Positions 1-12,823 of a DNA stretch of 64,000 bases are shown piece after piece. The first letter of the stretch is position 1. The number at the start of each line of letters is the position of its first letter. The stretch is taken from NCBI RefSeq assembly GCF_949628265.1, contig NC_088787.1, positions 28,882,501 to 28,946,500 on the forward strand, given 5' to 3'. This stretch comes from Cloeon dipterum (lineage: Eukaryota; Arthropoda; Insecta; Ephemeroptera; Baetidae). The position numbers and the translations under genes are program-made. Under the pieces are notes generated by a model, which was not told the origin of the DNA, searched no databases, and saw only the letters and a program-made list of their open reading frames with translations.

Positions 1-990
1 AGGATGATACTTTTCGCATACAAAATCAAGAAAATATAATAATGATAAATCTAACCAGCGAGTGAACAGAGTAGCATTGGCAACGACCAATTAAGCATCA
101 GAGTAACTCGCCGACGGCACCCTGCGAATTTTCGGTCGCGACATTTCAGAATCACGCTGAGGGGCTCTGTCTTGGCGAAGAGGAGTCCTCTTTAGCCGGA
201 GGATGCGGCTCTTCTTCCAAGAAACCGGCCACCGCAACGACTATCAGGTATCTCAACTTGGGACGACCCGGACGACCCACAGACACCCCACCCTACCCTT
301 AACCTTGTCATCGAACGAGTGAAAGCAGGCACTCCTAAAGATAGAAATTCATTTCGGACGAAGGTTGGTTTTTCAGCTTGCGAAGAAGACCGGCCAGGGG
401 AGTGAAATCGATTGTTTCAGCGCATAAACCTTCACGCGGCGAGCTGCTAGTCGGGTTATGCGTGGACAATTAATCTCGAAGAATATGTATAATAATTCAG
501 ATAATAATATACCAACAAAAAGAATGAATAAAACTCGATAATATAATAAAAATCAACTTAATCCCAGTGTTGTTTCATTCGCTAAGATTTAAATTTTTTT
601 TCCTTACGGAATGGAACCTTTGGAGAATTAATTACCTGAAAAAGAGTCAACCTTGCTTGCTGGAGATGCTACCGTTTTTGTGTGGCTTCAACAATAACAA
701 ATTACCCTCTTCTCCATTGAATTCTCCTTATATACTGGTGGATTTCAAATGTTTTAGCGACGCAAAATCGTTAACAATAATTATTTTCAATTTTTAGTTG
801 CTGATCTTCTCCAAATTATTGATCAGGACAGGTTGGTCAAATTTAAAAGTATAAAAAGAAATTGTAATTGTAAGGCCGCACTCTGTACTGCAATTTTATT
901 TTTGATTAGCCTGGCTTGCGCAATTTTCACCGAGGAAAACGGAAAATCGTCAAGAATTTTCCCCTTAAAATAGCTTAATAATGAAGTGAC

Positions 991-1260
991 TCGAAATGCT
1001 CAAATTGCTCAACGGGCTAGGAGGCGCACCGGCGCCGCCTCGCTACTTGCTGGTTTGCACCTTTCCAGCATGCGTGATTCGGCTTCACGGGACGAATGTC
1101 TAGCGTTTCAATGCAGTCCTCGGTGCGGAGGCAAGTGGCCCTTGAGTGGGCTGGGTCCTTGTGCGGCCTGGTGCGCCCATGTAATCCGTTCGCAGTGTTA
1201 TTGGGACCCGCCGGGTTTCAGCATTCGTGCTAGTGCAGTGCGCGCCCTTCCCGCAAAAAA
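991..1260 (+). repeat. Interspersed repeat family, copy 1
   Basis: This GC-rich block starts with TCGAAATGCTCAAAT and includes GGAGGCGCACCGGCGCC, CACCTTTCCAGCATGCGTGA and CTCGGTGCGGAGGC. Diverged copies of the same block are at 39824-39956 (+), 42105-42262 (minus) and 44830-45112 (+). It ends near an A-rich run. The copies share no intact reading frame, so the open frame through it is not taken as a gene. The type of element is unknown; a SINE-like or other non-autonomous element is possible. Confidence 0.75.
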
Positions 1261-3119
1261 AGGTGAAAATTGAAACTTGCTATTTTTTAAAGTAGGACTG
1301 TGTCTCAGGTAAGTGGCGGGGTTTCGTCCGTAGTCATTAGTTTTTTTAGTGCAGTCAGTCGTCTAATAGAATATTCTCAAAACCGCATTGTAATTTTTTT
1401 GCAAGGTTGATAATGGTAAATGAGGCTGTGCCCATCTTAATACTTGAGCGATTATTTCTTCAAGTTTTCATCCTGATCTTAAATATAACTAAAAGTTAAT
1501 TTCGTTTTAAGTGCATTGTGAACTTATTTAGGTCAGAGTAATAATTTTCAGTGCAAAGTTTAAACAAAATATTATGCAAAATATACAGAACAAAGTGCAA
1601 ATCGTGCATAATGCAAATATGTGCAAATCGATGCCTCAAAGCTATGCGGTAATGAATGAGCAAAATTACATTCCGAAACGCTTTCAGCATTTGCATGTTC
1701 ACACCAAACATCATTTGTCAAAAGCTTGATGTTTGTGTGCATGCTGAAGCGAAATCCGACATAAACATTGGCTTTTAAGTGCTAACACATGTGTTTCCAA
1801 CGCCGAATAAACGGCGCTCCGTCATCAGTCTTTATTTATATTTTTGCTCGTGGCAGCGTAAATGCATATGGAAATATGAAATCGCTGTGCAAATATTTGT
1901 CTGGCTAGAATAAATATAAACCCGACGCTCGCGCATTTCTACTATTGTTTCCGCCTTTCATGAGCATTTATTTGCATTCGTGTGTGTCTAGATCGGAAAA
2001 CAATACTAAACGCGTGAACTATTTGTGCAGAATATTTCTCGCGTCACACACGTCGTTATAAAATAATACACAGATTGCAACATAATCAAACGGCTGCAAG
2101 GTGCTAATATCTTAAGGAGAATTTGGTCAGCATAATAAATAAGAAAATGCAAACAAAAAGCATGAATAAAAGTTTAATTGGGTTTGTTATAATTCTGATC
2201 TCAGTTTGCTGAACCCTTGAACTTTTAAAATTATAATATAACAACTACGTTGAAATATTTTGAAACACATTATTTGATTTTTTGTCCCAAAGAAGACATA
2301 TTCTCAATATAAAATTCCAGGATTTTTATAGTCTTATGTGTGTCTTCTATTTTAAGAACAATAACGTTTCCACAGCTTTAGAATAGAATACTATAAAAAC
2401 AAATCACGTTGTGGGCGCAAACTGCAAGGAGCATTTTTTTCCTTAATTTAAATTTCTAATTTTGTGAAACCTGATTATTTGATACGGTTCTTAAAATAAA
2501 AAGATAATGACTAAAACGAAAATGCTGAAATTATTGCATTTTGTCTAAAATTGACCCTTATTCATCACCAAAACTCCTGCATTAGAATACAGCAAGCTTT
2601 AGTTTGTATATAGATAGCTCCTATAATATACCATTAAATGAAAAATATTTTGCGCTGAAGTATCTTTGAGCGATTCTAATAGTTTGATGAATGATTGGGC
2701 AATGTGATATACTAAAGAATTATTAAACATCATAGAATATAATATCCGGTATTGGTTAACAATTTAATATCTTTTAAGCAAACACTATTTATGATTTAAT
2801 AATTTTTTCTTCTGCGATTCTGCTAACTTATAAGGAAATAATAATAGTGAGGTTAAAATAGTCGGTAATAATTTCAGTCAAGAAGAATTTGAGTAACATC
2901 TGCATAATAGCCAGCTGAAAATGGATTGTAAAAATCCAGTTTCCTGCTGCAGCCTGCAGTAGTGCAGGTGCAGGTGAAAAGGAGTCAGGTGGCCGGCGCT
3001 GGCATGAAGGCCTTACGAAAGTTGCTGGCGCTTTTCCGCTCACCGCAAGCAAGTCTGTAGCAGCACAATCCCGCATAGCTGGTGGCATTCCAGCGCACGT
3101 TCAGCATTCCGACGACAGA

Positions 3120-3305
3120 TGGCGCGTGCATTAATTTTGAAACCGAGGCCGACCGATGAGGGCTCTGGTCGGTCGGTCGAGCGCCGTCGACACTCTCGAT
3201 AGCAGCCATTTTCTGTGAAAGTTGAGTGGATTGTCTGTGAATTTTCGTGAAAAGCACCTCGAGTTGACGGGATTCGGGCGCTTCGGATGAATTTTACACT
3301 GACAG
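3120..3305 (+). promoter_or_regulatory. Probable UBE2Q promoter / 5' UTR
   Basis: A locally GC-rich stretch directly upstream of the UBE2Q start codon, with no TATA box in view. It contains GCAGCCATTTTC at about 3203, resembling the YY1/Pho-type GCCAT element often found near start sites of housekeeping genes. The call rests on position and composition. Confidence 0.35.
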
Positions 3306-6300
3306 ATGGCTTGCCTTAACAACCTGAAGCAAGAAATCAAAACTCTGGAGGCCATCTTTCCCAAAAACCATGAACGATTGCAGATCTACTCGGCTAGTGT
3401 CGACGAGTTGAGTTGCAGGTTCGTCGGCAAGAATGGCAAAAAATACGACATCCACGCCAATATCACCGTGAGTATCCGTTCTCAAATATCCGCTTTGGGG
3501 CAACCGGGGGGCTTCGGGGTGGGCACCAAGACCTCGAGACGCCTCTCTGATACTCGGGGGCAGCCCTGACACGGCTGTCACTGGGGTAAATTGCGAAGGG
3601 GGCTCTTAAAAGAATCCATCATGGCCACGAATCGACTTAAGTGCGACGAACGGTTCATTCTCCTCTGTCGAGGCCACCCGCCCGTGGGCCGCTCGTTGCC
3701 CCTGAAGGCAGGGCCCTTATTTTTCCCTCTGCCCTCTGTGTTGACTCTTGACATTTGAAAGATTTTTTCGTATCGACCAGAGGTGATCGTTTGTTTTCCT
3801 AATCCGAGGAGTTTTGATTTTTCCCGAAAGGCTGAATCAGGCGTGCGTTTCCCGGAATGAATAATCGTTTCTGGTTTCCTGGTTGGGGGCGGTGGAGGCG
3901 GCCCTCGGGCGCTCGAGGGCAGTTGTTCGGGCAGCGCATTTTGTTGCCAAGTGCCGCCTCCGTTGTTTGTGTGTCGATTTTCTTTCTCGTTGCTGCTCAA
4001 TGCTCAAGCACCATGCTTCCGTTCTTCACGCGCAATTTCGCATTCATTGTCACCGATCAATGTCGAATTGCCATCAATCAATCCATATAAATAATTATGC
4101 TTCGTAGATTTCATTTCTGAATTTCAATCGTTTCATAACATAATATTTTCGTGTCCGATAAAAACAGGACTACGACGTTAACGACGTATGAAGCTCAGTA
4201 GCAACGGTTGTTGTAAACAAAAAATATAGCGGATCGGTCGAAAATTGAAAAATCTTTATTCTTATGGCAATCTAGTAGCTTCGGAATAACGAGATTTGCA
4301 AGATTGCTCTAGGAAGTGACTCACAAACTGACCATCAGCTGGTGTTATCAAACTCATCGGTTAGTATTTTTTCTCTCGTGACGGGCGTTTGTGAGTCATT
4401 TCAGTAGCTCAGGTTTACAGCAAACTACGATTGAATTCCTAATACGATTTCGTCGATTTCCCAATGCATTTTTAAATCTTAATGCCGGACGAAAATCCAA
4501 CGTTGTCTCTTGATACACGCGATATCATGAATCAGCTGGGACACAAAACCCTATTTATTATTTTGCATTAAAATTCGACTGACTTAATTCATTCTTGCTA
4601 TCAATCTAGCCATGTATTTCTAATATTTTTGTTGCAATTCATCTTAAATATATAATATATTTATTATTTTCCTTTTTCTCAACACAATAAAATTGATATC
4701 TTGATAAACGTGTTTGCGAAAAGCCTGGTTTAAAAATCATTCGCCGTGCTCAAAAATTCGTTTGAGGAAATCAAATGCCCTTAACGCCAGCCTCCGCTAA
4801 GATTTTTTTTGGCGAGGAAGGGGTGCGACCTTTAAACACACGAGCCGGAAGTGGGGCAATCGATTGACGGTGTCCGTATTTTTTCTAGTTCAGGTTTGTA
4901 ATAATTTCCATGTTAAAAGACAGCAGCAACTGCCGTGACTTTTGAAGGTTTGCGCCGCTGACGAAAGTGGATTACTTAAGCCATGCCGGGAAAATTTTAC
5001 AAATCTGGCGATGAGATAAAATTATGCTCGCGTCGGCAACTTTCCCTTTTGTTGTCGTTGCATGCTGTTGCGGACGTGCGTAATGAGCCCACAGCCCACG
5101 CTTGGCGCCGGCCAGGGTTGTAATTTCAAACCGCGATCCAAGACTTTTTCAAACCCAAGGTTGCTTATCGAAACGTGTCGAAATGAAAATGGTTAATTAT
5201 CCCTCTAGAATGTCTTTAATTGCAACTTTCTTGTGTAATTCAATCAATGTTTACGTCACATGGACGAGCCACAGCACGCAGCACGCGGCGCTCTTACAAT
5301 ATTAAAGCATGCTTGTTGTATAAAGTAGCCGCTATTTTCAAAATTTTCTGTAGGGAAACATATTCAGTGTTCGCAATTTTGACCAGCCGGTTTTTGCCGG
5401 GGCGGTTAAAACCGGATGAAACCGAGCAATTTTTGCCAGGCTAAAATTGGCATTTTTTAAATTGGTTTAATTTTTAGGCATAAAACGAGCTCATTTAATA
5501 ATTACGGGAATATAAAAATTTTTATGCGAACAAAATCACGATATTTTCATGAAATATTTTTGAATAAAAAGATTCAAAATCATGATTTTTCAGGTGAAAC
5601 CATTTTCTTCTTACTTTGCATACTTCTGCTCAAGGAAACCTAATTTCAGCCAATTTTAGCCAATTCAGCCGGCTAAAAACCGGTTATAACCGGCTTGGTC
5701 GAAATTGTTTTAAAAATGCCGGCTTTTTCCGAACACTGAACATATTATGAAACGAACCATTTTATCTCGCGATAGTAGATATACCGTTTGAAAATATTTT
5801 GCCATTTTTTTATAAATTAACGATTAATTGCCACGATGATTAAACCAAAGAATTAAGGCCTATTTTTGCACAGATTGTAATTTCATATCACGAGTCACAG
5901 GAGGAAATTTAAAGCCCGTTTATAATCTCGAACATTATCGCGCCCTTAAGTGATTGCTGCGTGTGCTAATCTACACGGTAAAGGTTTCGCTATTTTACCC
6001 CACTCCATCATACTTTTTTTCACACATATAAAGTTCTAAATTAAAATCGTATGACACTAATAAAAAGTTAATGAATCTGCATCTGCAACGCTGGTTGATG
6101 GTGTTCTATTTTCACTTGCTTCCGCACAAGCATGCCTCACTCACTGACCTCATTACGTGGAACGGCTGAAATGCTTGAGATTTCGCTGGTTGGCTAATTG
6201 AACAATGCCAATACACACATGTATGCAATTATCCTATGCGTTTTGGTTTTAAATAGTTGTCGTCGGATAGAAAAAATTCAACTACATACTTACATTAAGT

Positions 6301-9300
6301 TAACCGTAAATTTTCGCGAGTGCAAAAGCGAGCGATTTTAAAGTAGGTCAGTTCCGACGAAAGAGGCCGCTTAGTTCCTCGCAGCGTGCACCACCGATTG
6401 GCGGGCAAGGTGGATGAAAGGAAAGGTGTTTGCATTATTTTTGCGTCCTGTTGCGGAGCCGAGGAGCAGCTGCCCCATTTGCCGCACGCGAAAGTGGGCC
6501 GCCGAGCCGCTGGCTGGCTGCTGGGGGGACGTTTATTGATCAAAAATAGCAATAATCAAGTACATGTGCACGTAATGGAAACTAGAATAGTAGCCTTGCA
6601 GTCGCACCACCAGCGATCTCGCTCGATTCGCGTTTCATTGTGCAACTGCGAACGGCGCTCAAAATCTATGATTTCAAGGCCCTCGCTCGGTAAACTTGCA
6701 TGTGTGTGCACTTGAGCCGATCAATCCAGCAGCGCTCGGATTGCGTCCACTAACGGTGCCCGCGACCGCTCTGTTGCTCTGTGCAATTTGAGAACCTGAG
6801 ATGCCGCTATTTAGCAAAGTGATAACTTGTGCTTTTTAGTGAGATCTAAAAAATATTCGTATATTGTTCCACAGTGAAACTTAAACTTTATTTTATTTGT
6901 TCAAATTAACCGAATGAGGGTAATTATCCTGCTGTGCCTAACTTACCTGCTGACGAACACCTAAATTCGTTATGCAAGTGTTGTTGACAATTTAAAGCTT
7001 TTTAGAGGAGACTTCTTTTTTGACCATATCTAGATATTTTCTCCTTGTTAGTATTATTATTATTACCAATTCGGATTCTCTTGTAGCCCATACTTGCAGC
7101 TTAAAAATTTTTGTGAAATCCTCAGTTGTAATTTAATTTAATTGTGTTCTTAAACACAACCGAAAAGTTAAGGTTGCATTTGGGTTTTAAATCCGATTTC
7201 GTAACTCGCTGCAATCTGTGAAATTTTTGTTTTGAAACTAATTTGCGTAATTTCAAGTTTTAGAAGTCAACCTTTTATGTCTGTGTCCAACTTAAAAGCT
7301 ATATAAAAATATTTTATTTTAGTTTTTCATTCTTTCAATTTGAAGGAAAAAATTTTAATTAGATATAAAAATGAAGCGCTTTGAGTCCTTTCCTAAAACA
7401 ATTATTACTGGACCTCTTTTGGTAATTGAAAAGATTTTGAACTTATGAAAATATCTCAGTCTGTGGCCGACTTTCATTGTTGCAATTTCAGAGTGCATTG
7501 CTTAGTTTAGAGAGTGCTGCTGCCACTCTCATTGTGTGAAAAGGAAAGTGTGAAATTAAGCTTTGTTTTGTGTTGCAGGAAACATACCCGTCCACACCTC
7601 CTGTCTGGTTTGCCGAGTCGGAGGAGACAAGCATAACAAATGCGGTACAGATCCTCACTAACACCTCAGGAAGAGACAATCATGTGAGTAAATCGCACCA
7701 TCCTGCTTACGCATTTTTCACCAGATTTGTTCTAAACTTCAGACTTGTTTTGTTGTTTAATGTAACTGGTGATAAAGTAAACAGCATCATAATATCCTTC
7801 CAGCTGACTGATTTCTCGTCTTCTGGACTGGAAAGGGTGCTTACACTTGTTCTAGTTAATTGATTTTTGTTTCTAAAAATATTATATAAAACGCTTTACA
7901 AATTTCACGGACGTAACTAAAAATTAATCAAATTTCGGCAGGTATTGCATCAAGTACAGATCCTGCTACGGGAGTTGTGCCGTCTGCACTCGGTGCCACT
8001 GCCACGGGAGATGGACCAGCTGTCATTAGACTTCGTTTCAGGATTCAATGCCGGCAACCCAGTGCCGCCGAAGCCGGACGAGGAGATGGAGGAGGATGAA
8101 GACGACGACGACGATGATGGCGAGGAGGACCTGCATTTAGACATGGACGAGGTAGAAGTTCCCTCAAAGAGCAAGAGCGATGAGATGGAGCAGGAGCATC
8201 TGGCCACTCTAGAGCGGCTTCGACAGAACCAGCGCCAAGACTACCTCAAGGGCTCCGTGTCTGGATCCGTCCAAGCCACCGACCGCCTAATGAAAGAGCT
8301 GCGGGACATATACCGATCAGACAGCTTCAAAAAACGTAAATTCTATCTCTTGAAGTTGTTCAAAGTGTGCATGCGATTCGTGTCTACATATTTCAGGCAT
8401 ATACAACGTCGACCTGGTGAATGACAGCCTTTACGAGTGGAACGTTCGGCTCATGAGTGTTGACCCAGACTCTCCGCTGCACAACGACCTCGTCCTGCTC
8501 AAAGAAAAAGAAGGGAAGGACAGCATCCAGCTCAATATAATCTTCAAGGTACACTAATATTCCCTTGTAATTTTTCCCTTTAAAAATAGAAATCAGTCCT
8601 AGCATATTGTTGGGAAAATCCGGAATGCTAGATGCCTGAAATTATGTTTTTGATAAGTATTTGACTAAATAATTTTCACCCTTTGGAAATTTGATATTAT
8701 GACTTATTTCACATAATATTTTAAATGTATTGATATCTTGCAAGTTGCAACCCAATTTTATTTAGATAATTCTTCCAACGAGGCATTCACACTAAAGAAA
8801 TAATGATTTATTTTATAAATTTTGAAGCAAAAATGCAGGGAAGAATGGGATGCCAGACATTAGCATGACTGCATAAAGGATTTAAAAATTGTCATCTCAC
8901 GCCGCGCTGATCCCTGCACTTATTAATGCACTAGCTAATTAAGAAAAATGCCATCTTCATTTTATAACTTATATAAATTGTCTGTCCACCTAATTCTTCA
9001 AGACTCAGAATATTCATCTTCTATTCTTATGTAATTTAAGTACTATTGGAATCAAAATCTAATAAAAAATCTTAGATTTCTTTTTAATGATATAGGAAAT
9101 ATTTCATAACAAAAAAAAAATTGATTTAAAATCGACGCCTTTGATTTGGTTTGTTAGTAAGTAAAAGAAAAAAGCTGGTGGAAATATTGATGGGAGAGGA
9201 AGATTTTTTAGTAAAATACCCCTTAAAGCTAAAAATGTACTATATATTATGACCTTAAAAAGTGCCACATCAATCTTAAACGGTATACTGACTATTATTG

Positions 9301-9888
9301 CAGACTCTAAAGATAATATGATTAATGAAGACTATATAATAATTCTCTATTCAACAGCCCTACATGTAGCTTAGTTATCATCCAAAATCTAACTCTAGTA
9401 TCTTGATAGTTTTGCATATTAAACCTGATTTATTGTATTTAATCCTTTGCAGGAGACGTATCCTTTTGAGCCACCGTTTGTCCGAGTTGTCCACCCCATG
9501 ATCTCAGGCGGCTATGTGTTGGTGGGAGGTGCCATCTGCATGGAGCTGCTAACCAAACAAGGCTGGAGTTCTGCATACACGGTTGAAGCGGTAATAATGC
9601 AAATCGCGGCAACATTAGTAAAGGGAAAAGCGCGAATCCAGTTTGGAGCAGCTAAGGTCTGCAACCAAGTGAGTACTCTTTACATTATTTTGTCGCTTTA
9701 TGTTTTCACGGTGATTCAATCTGCTGATCCAGGGTCAGTATAGCTTGGCCAGAGCCCAGCAGTCTTTCAAATCCTTGGTACAGATTCACGAAAAGAATGG
9801 TGAGATTATTATTCTTACGTTTTGTCTGGATTTTATTGTAATTTTGCATTGTGCAGGATGGTTTACACCGCCTAAGGAGGACGGCTAA
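3306..9888 (+). CDS. UBE2Q2: Ubiquitin-conjugating enzyme E2 Q (UBE2Q1/Q2-like)
   Basis: Catalytic E2 enzyme that would accept ubiquitin from E1 on a cysteine and pass it on to substrates. Coding exons are 3306-3467, 7579-7683, 7942-8335, 8397-8548, 9453-9668, 9733-9799 and 9857-9888. All phases join, giving 375 aa, the length I recall for vertebrate UBE2Q2. The N-terminal RWD-like part (residues 1-90) starts [10 protein letters not shown] and contains [10 protein letters not shown]. An acidic linker with an Asp/Glu run lies at about residues 130-155, followed by the conserved [20 protein letters not shown]. The E2 fold follows, with the catalytic Cys at about residue 300 in [16 protein letters not shown], and the protein ends FTPPKEDG. 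The first intron is 4.1 kb and holds a hAT-type MITE. AATAAA lies at 10145-10150. Family assignment is strong; Q1 versus Q2 is not resolved. Confidence 0.96.
5357..5746. mobile_element. hAT-type MITE with 8-bp target-site duplication
   Basis: The element is 5365-5738 (374 bp). It begins CAGTGTTCG and ends CGAACACTG, and is flanked on both sides by AACATATT (5357-5364 and 5739-5746). An 8-bp duplication with CAGxG-type ends is the hallmark of hAT transposons. Inside the termini are repeated GCCGG/CCGGTT palindromes and a spacer without coding capacity, so it is non-autonomous. It sits in the first intron of UBE2Q. Confidence 0.9.
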
Positions 9889-12170
9889 CAAGTGTGCCGA
9901 TTGTTGCCCAAAACTCACTATGGACCTCTGTTACATACCCGCACTTCAGAGTTGTTTTTTCAACAGCCGACGCGAAACACGTGCGACTAGTTTTCCAGTT
10001 TAAGAAGCCGTGACAAGTTTGATCCGATAAAGAAGCACAAGAACTAAAAGGTGGCTACGATCCAACTGCATTTTTCAGTTCTCTGTTGAATTTCGAAAAG
10101 TTATTTCGCGGTGCAAAGTGAATGATTGTGTTTAACTGATGTTAAATAAATGCTTCCTTTTTGCAATGTAAGTTTTTGTACGACAATATCATCAGATTTC
10201 AGCTACAAAGTCGCGTAGGTGGTATATTTGTTTGCGTTTGTGTGCTCGGGAATGTGCAACATTTGTTCAAGACGAACTGACGAATTTGAGCAAGCTACAG
10301 ACCATGAACGCTGCCAACGTGCTGTACATAAGAGTTTCTGCAGCCATGTGTGATATTTTTAACAGACTAACTTCTACAAAAACACTGATGATAAAAGTGA
10401 AAACACAAGTAGCGCGTCAGCACTGAAAATAGGCGGATGCGCTGAAGATAAATATGTAAAAAACGTGTGTAGCCATTGTATCTGACACTCAAAGGTATAA
10501 ACAGTGAAAAATGATGGAAAACGTACTAAGCACTCAGATCACCCACCATTTGCATGACGATAGCTGAGAAATCAGAGCACATTCCATAACTCTGATGCTT
10601 ATTGGACTGAGAGCAACTAGGAGAATCAAAATTTTGCATCGTTATATCTCGGGCTTTGCACATGATTTGCTTTTAACTCTCAATAGTGCGGTTGGGCTAA
10701 ATATCTACAAGAAGCCAGAATGATTCCCAATAAATAACCAACGTAAAGTTCACTGTAGATGTTTGGATTAGTTCTGTAGAAATTATTCCCTTGAGAAGAC
10801 AAGCTTTGGCGTGCTTTTTGGAAATTCAAATTATTTTCAAGCTTGTGTTTGCTGCGCCACACTGACCAACGAATTTATTTAAAACTGTTATTTTTCTATT
10901 GCAGAAAAACATTTCTGGCCTCTTGAAGTTTAAAGCAAGTCGAAGCTGCATTTCGCAAAAAGCAAAATTTTGATCTTGTGTGCACTCACGTCCTTTCAAA
11001 GAATATATGAAAATTAGGAGTACATCTCTACAAATTTAATATCTCTTTCTCTATTGATCCAACTACCTAATGTCGTGTTTACCTCTGTTTGTGATGCAAT
11101 GAGTAATTTATTGAGGTGGAGTATCAATATTTCGACATGTCTGACTCGATAGTGAAATTGGATTTCTTATTCTTGTTTGTAAATTTGATTAATGTATTCC
11201 ACTTTCTGTTTAATTTCTAAGCTTCAAAACGAGTGTACATTTCTAGGACACAATTCTGTTGATTGCTAGCAATAAGTTCTGTGAATTCTGCTTTAATAAG
11301 ACATGTGAATGTGTAATGAGTGGAGTGTCTTCTTAATTGACTTGACAACTGTTGTTGGTTGTAATATAAATACTAATTCTTCTTTTCAAAACAAATATAG
11401 CACATTGGGTGTATTGTAATCAGACGACAAATCATCCATTTTAAAGGCCAAATAGCTACATACAAATTTGTTCGATCGCAAGTCTTCTTTAGAGATCAGT
11501 TTTAGTTCCTAATTTATCAAATATCGGAGCAAAATCTGTTCAGTCACCTAGACCCAATTGAAAAAACCAATATTAATAGTTCCCTTGCATTGTTCATAAA
11601 TGATAATTAATGGTCACGTGTATGTGCTGAAAAGAGGACTTTGTCTCGGTTTCTTGTCGCCTACAAGAGTATTTTAATTGTCTTTTGAAGTGCTTTGTTG
11701 AATTGATCAGAATGAAAACTGAGGCAGGCAATGAGTTTTGTCAAGTTTGCGGAGAATTGCATCTTGTTTTACTGTAACTGTTAGCATCTAAGTGGAAGAT
11801 ATACCCCCTAGAGTAACAATACAAATTGTATTTCATTACTGTAAAATAAACATAAAGTGCTTATAATACAAGGATTTCTTCCTATTCACAACTGAGCAGT
11901 TAGGATATAGCGTAATGTTTATTTTAGCACAAATTTGAGATCACAAAATTAATTGGCAACTTAGAGCGAGTTAGGTATCCATATTCAGACCAGGTAACTA
12001 GGTACACATCATATCCAAAATTAAGCAAAGACACAAATATTGCAACACCATCTTTACAAGAGGCCGCGATTTCTAGAATATGAGTCTTTTTAAGTAAAGA
12101 TTAAATTGTCCAAATTGGAACCTTGTCAATAAATGAGAAATGGCTCACAATGTAAGGGGAAAGGAAAGCT
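9889..12170. other. Convergent 3' region between UBE2Q and MOSMO
   Basis: No coding sequence supported. It holds the 3' UTRs of two convergent genes. Plus-strand AATAAA signals lie at 10145-10150 and near 11845 (after UBE2Q), and a minus-strand signal (TTTATT on the + strand) lies near 11918 (after MOSMO). The rest is AT-rich sequence with short spurious frames. Confidence 0.6.
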
Positions 12171-12823
12171 TCAAAAGTGAGGTAGACAAACTTTGCCTGC
12201 GAAAAGCTCTGAGATTACAGTTATCCAAAGGGCCAGCACAAAAAATATGTAGGACAGACCAACGTGGTAGCTATTGGGCAGCTGGTAGGGTTGACCACCA
12301 ATTTCATCGATGTGGAAACCAAGAGGAAAGATGACAGCTGCTAGCGAGAAGAGCACCACTGCAAGGAAAAAACAAAGTTGTTATGGTTTAATATGCTGAG
12401 GAACGCTTTAACTTACTGGCTGTGAACCCAACCCATCGTGCATATGGTATAACATTTCGGTCCCAATGAGCGGCCACCAGCAGGATGATGGTGGTCGTTA
12501 CACAAACACACCCCACGAAAATGCAAATGAGCGCGATCAACCACTCGAGCTGCAGAGCTGGGGTGAAGCAGACTTGTGGTCGATTGTACAGGGTCATGCA
12601 CGTCCACATCAAGCCCAGCTTGGTGTCACCTGCGAAAATACATTTATGTAACATACCGTTTACAAAATTGTTAACATGATACATATTCCCGCATTATGAT
12701 TAAATTTGTGTTCTTATTACCTCCAACGTCTGTGATAATCCAGTCGGGCATAGCCAGGCTGATAATGGCGAAAACATCGGCCGCAACGAAAAGTGCTCCA
12801 GATATTACAGTCAGTCTGTCCAT
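12171..12823 (-). CDS. MOSMO: Modulator of Smoothened protein (MOSMO/Atthog)
   Basis: Small four-TM membrane protein of the claudin/PMP22-like fold. In vertebrates MOSMO limits Smoothened at the cell surface and so damps Hedgehog signalling. Coding exons on the minus strand are 12823-12721, 12629-12417 and 12358-12171; phases agree and give 167 aa, matching the vertebrate length. Matches include the start MDRLTVISGALFVAADVFAI, the extracellular loop with conserved Cys (MWTCMTLYNRPQVC), AAHWDRNVIPYARWVGFT, IFPLGFHIDEIGGQPYQLPN and the end ELFAGKVCLPHF. A plausible 3' splice site (CCTCAG, exon from 12828) lies just before the ATG, so a 5'-UTR intron is likely. It is head-to-head with AASDH. These frames also produce several short shadow ORFs on the + strand. 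Confidence 0.95.

Larger units (their letters stand above)
1..3305. other. Upstream non-coding region before UBE2Q
   Basis: No gene that I can support. It is AT-rich sequence with an interspersed-repeat copy at about 991-1260 and a more GC-rich stretch at about 3120-3305 that is probably the UBE2Q promoter and 5' UTR. On the minus strand at about 139-275 there is a short open frame ending in a stop at about 151-153 and containing a GRPGRPK AT-hook-like string. It has no start and no clear splice partner, so it is only noted. Confidence 0.6.

Noticed and set aside
2828-3581. Several overlapping minus-strand frames of 77-95 codons upstream of and over UBE2Q exon 1
   Set aside because: They overlap each other in different frames and the known first exon, and have no recognisable protein features.
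3578-4107. A 140-codon minus frame and two + frames in UBE2Q intron 1
   Set aside because: Low-complexity, Pro/Arg/Ser-rich translations of a GC-rich patch, with no homology I can recall and no splice partners.
6295-6715. Overlapping frames on both strands around 6.3-6.7 kb
   Set aside because: They are mutual shadows in a GC-rich intron patch; neither looks like a protein family.
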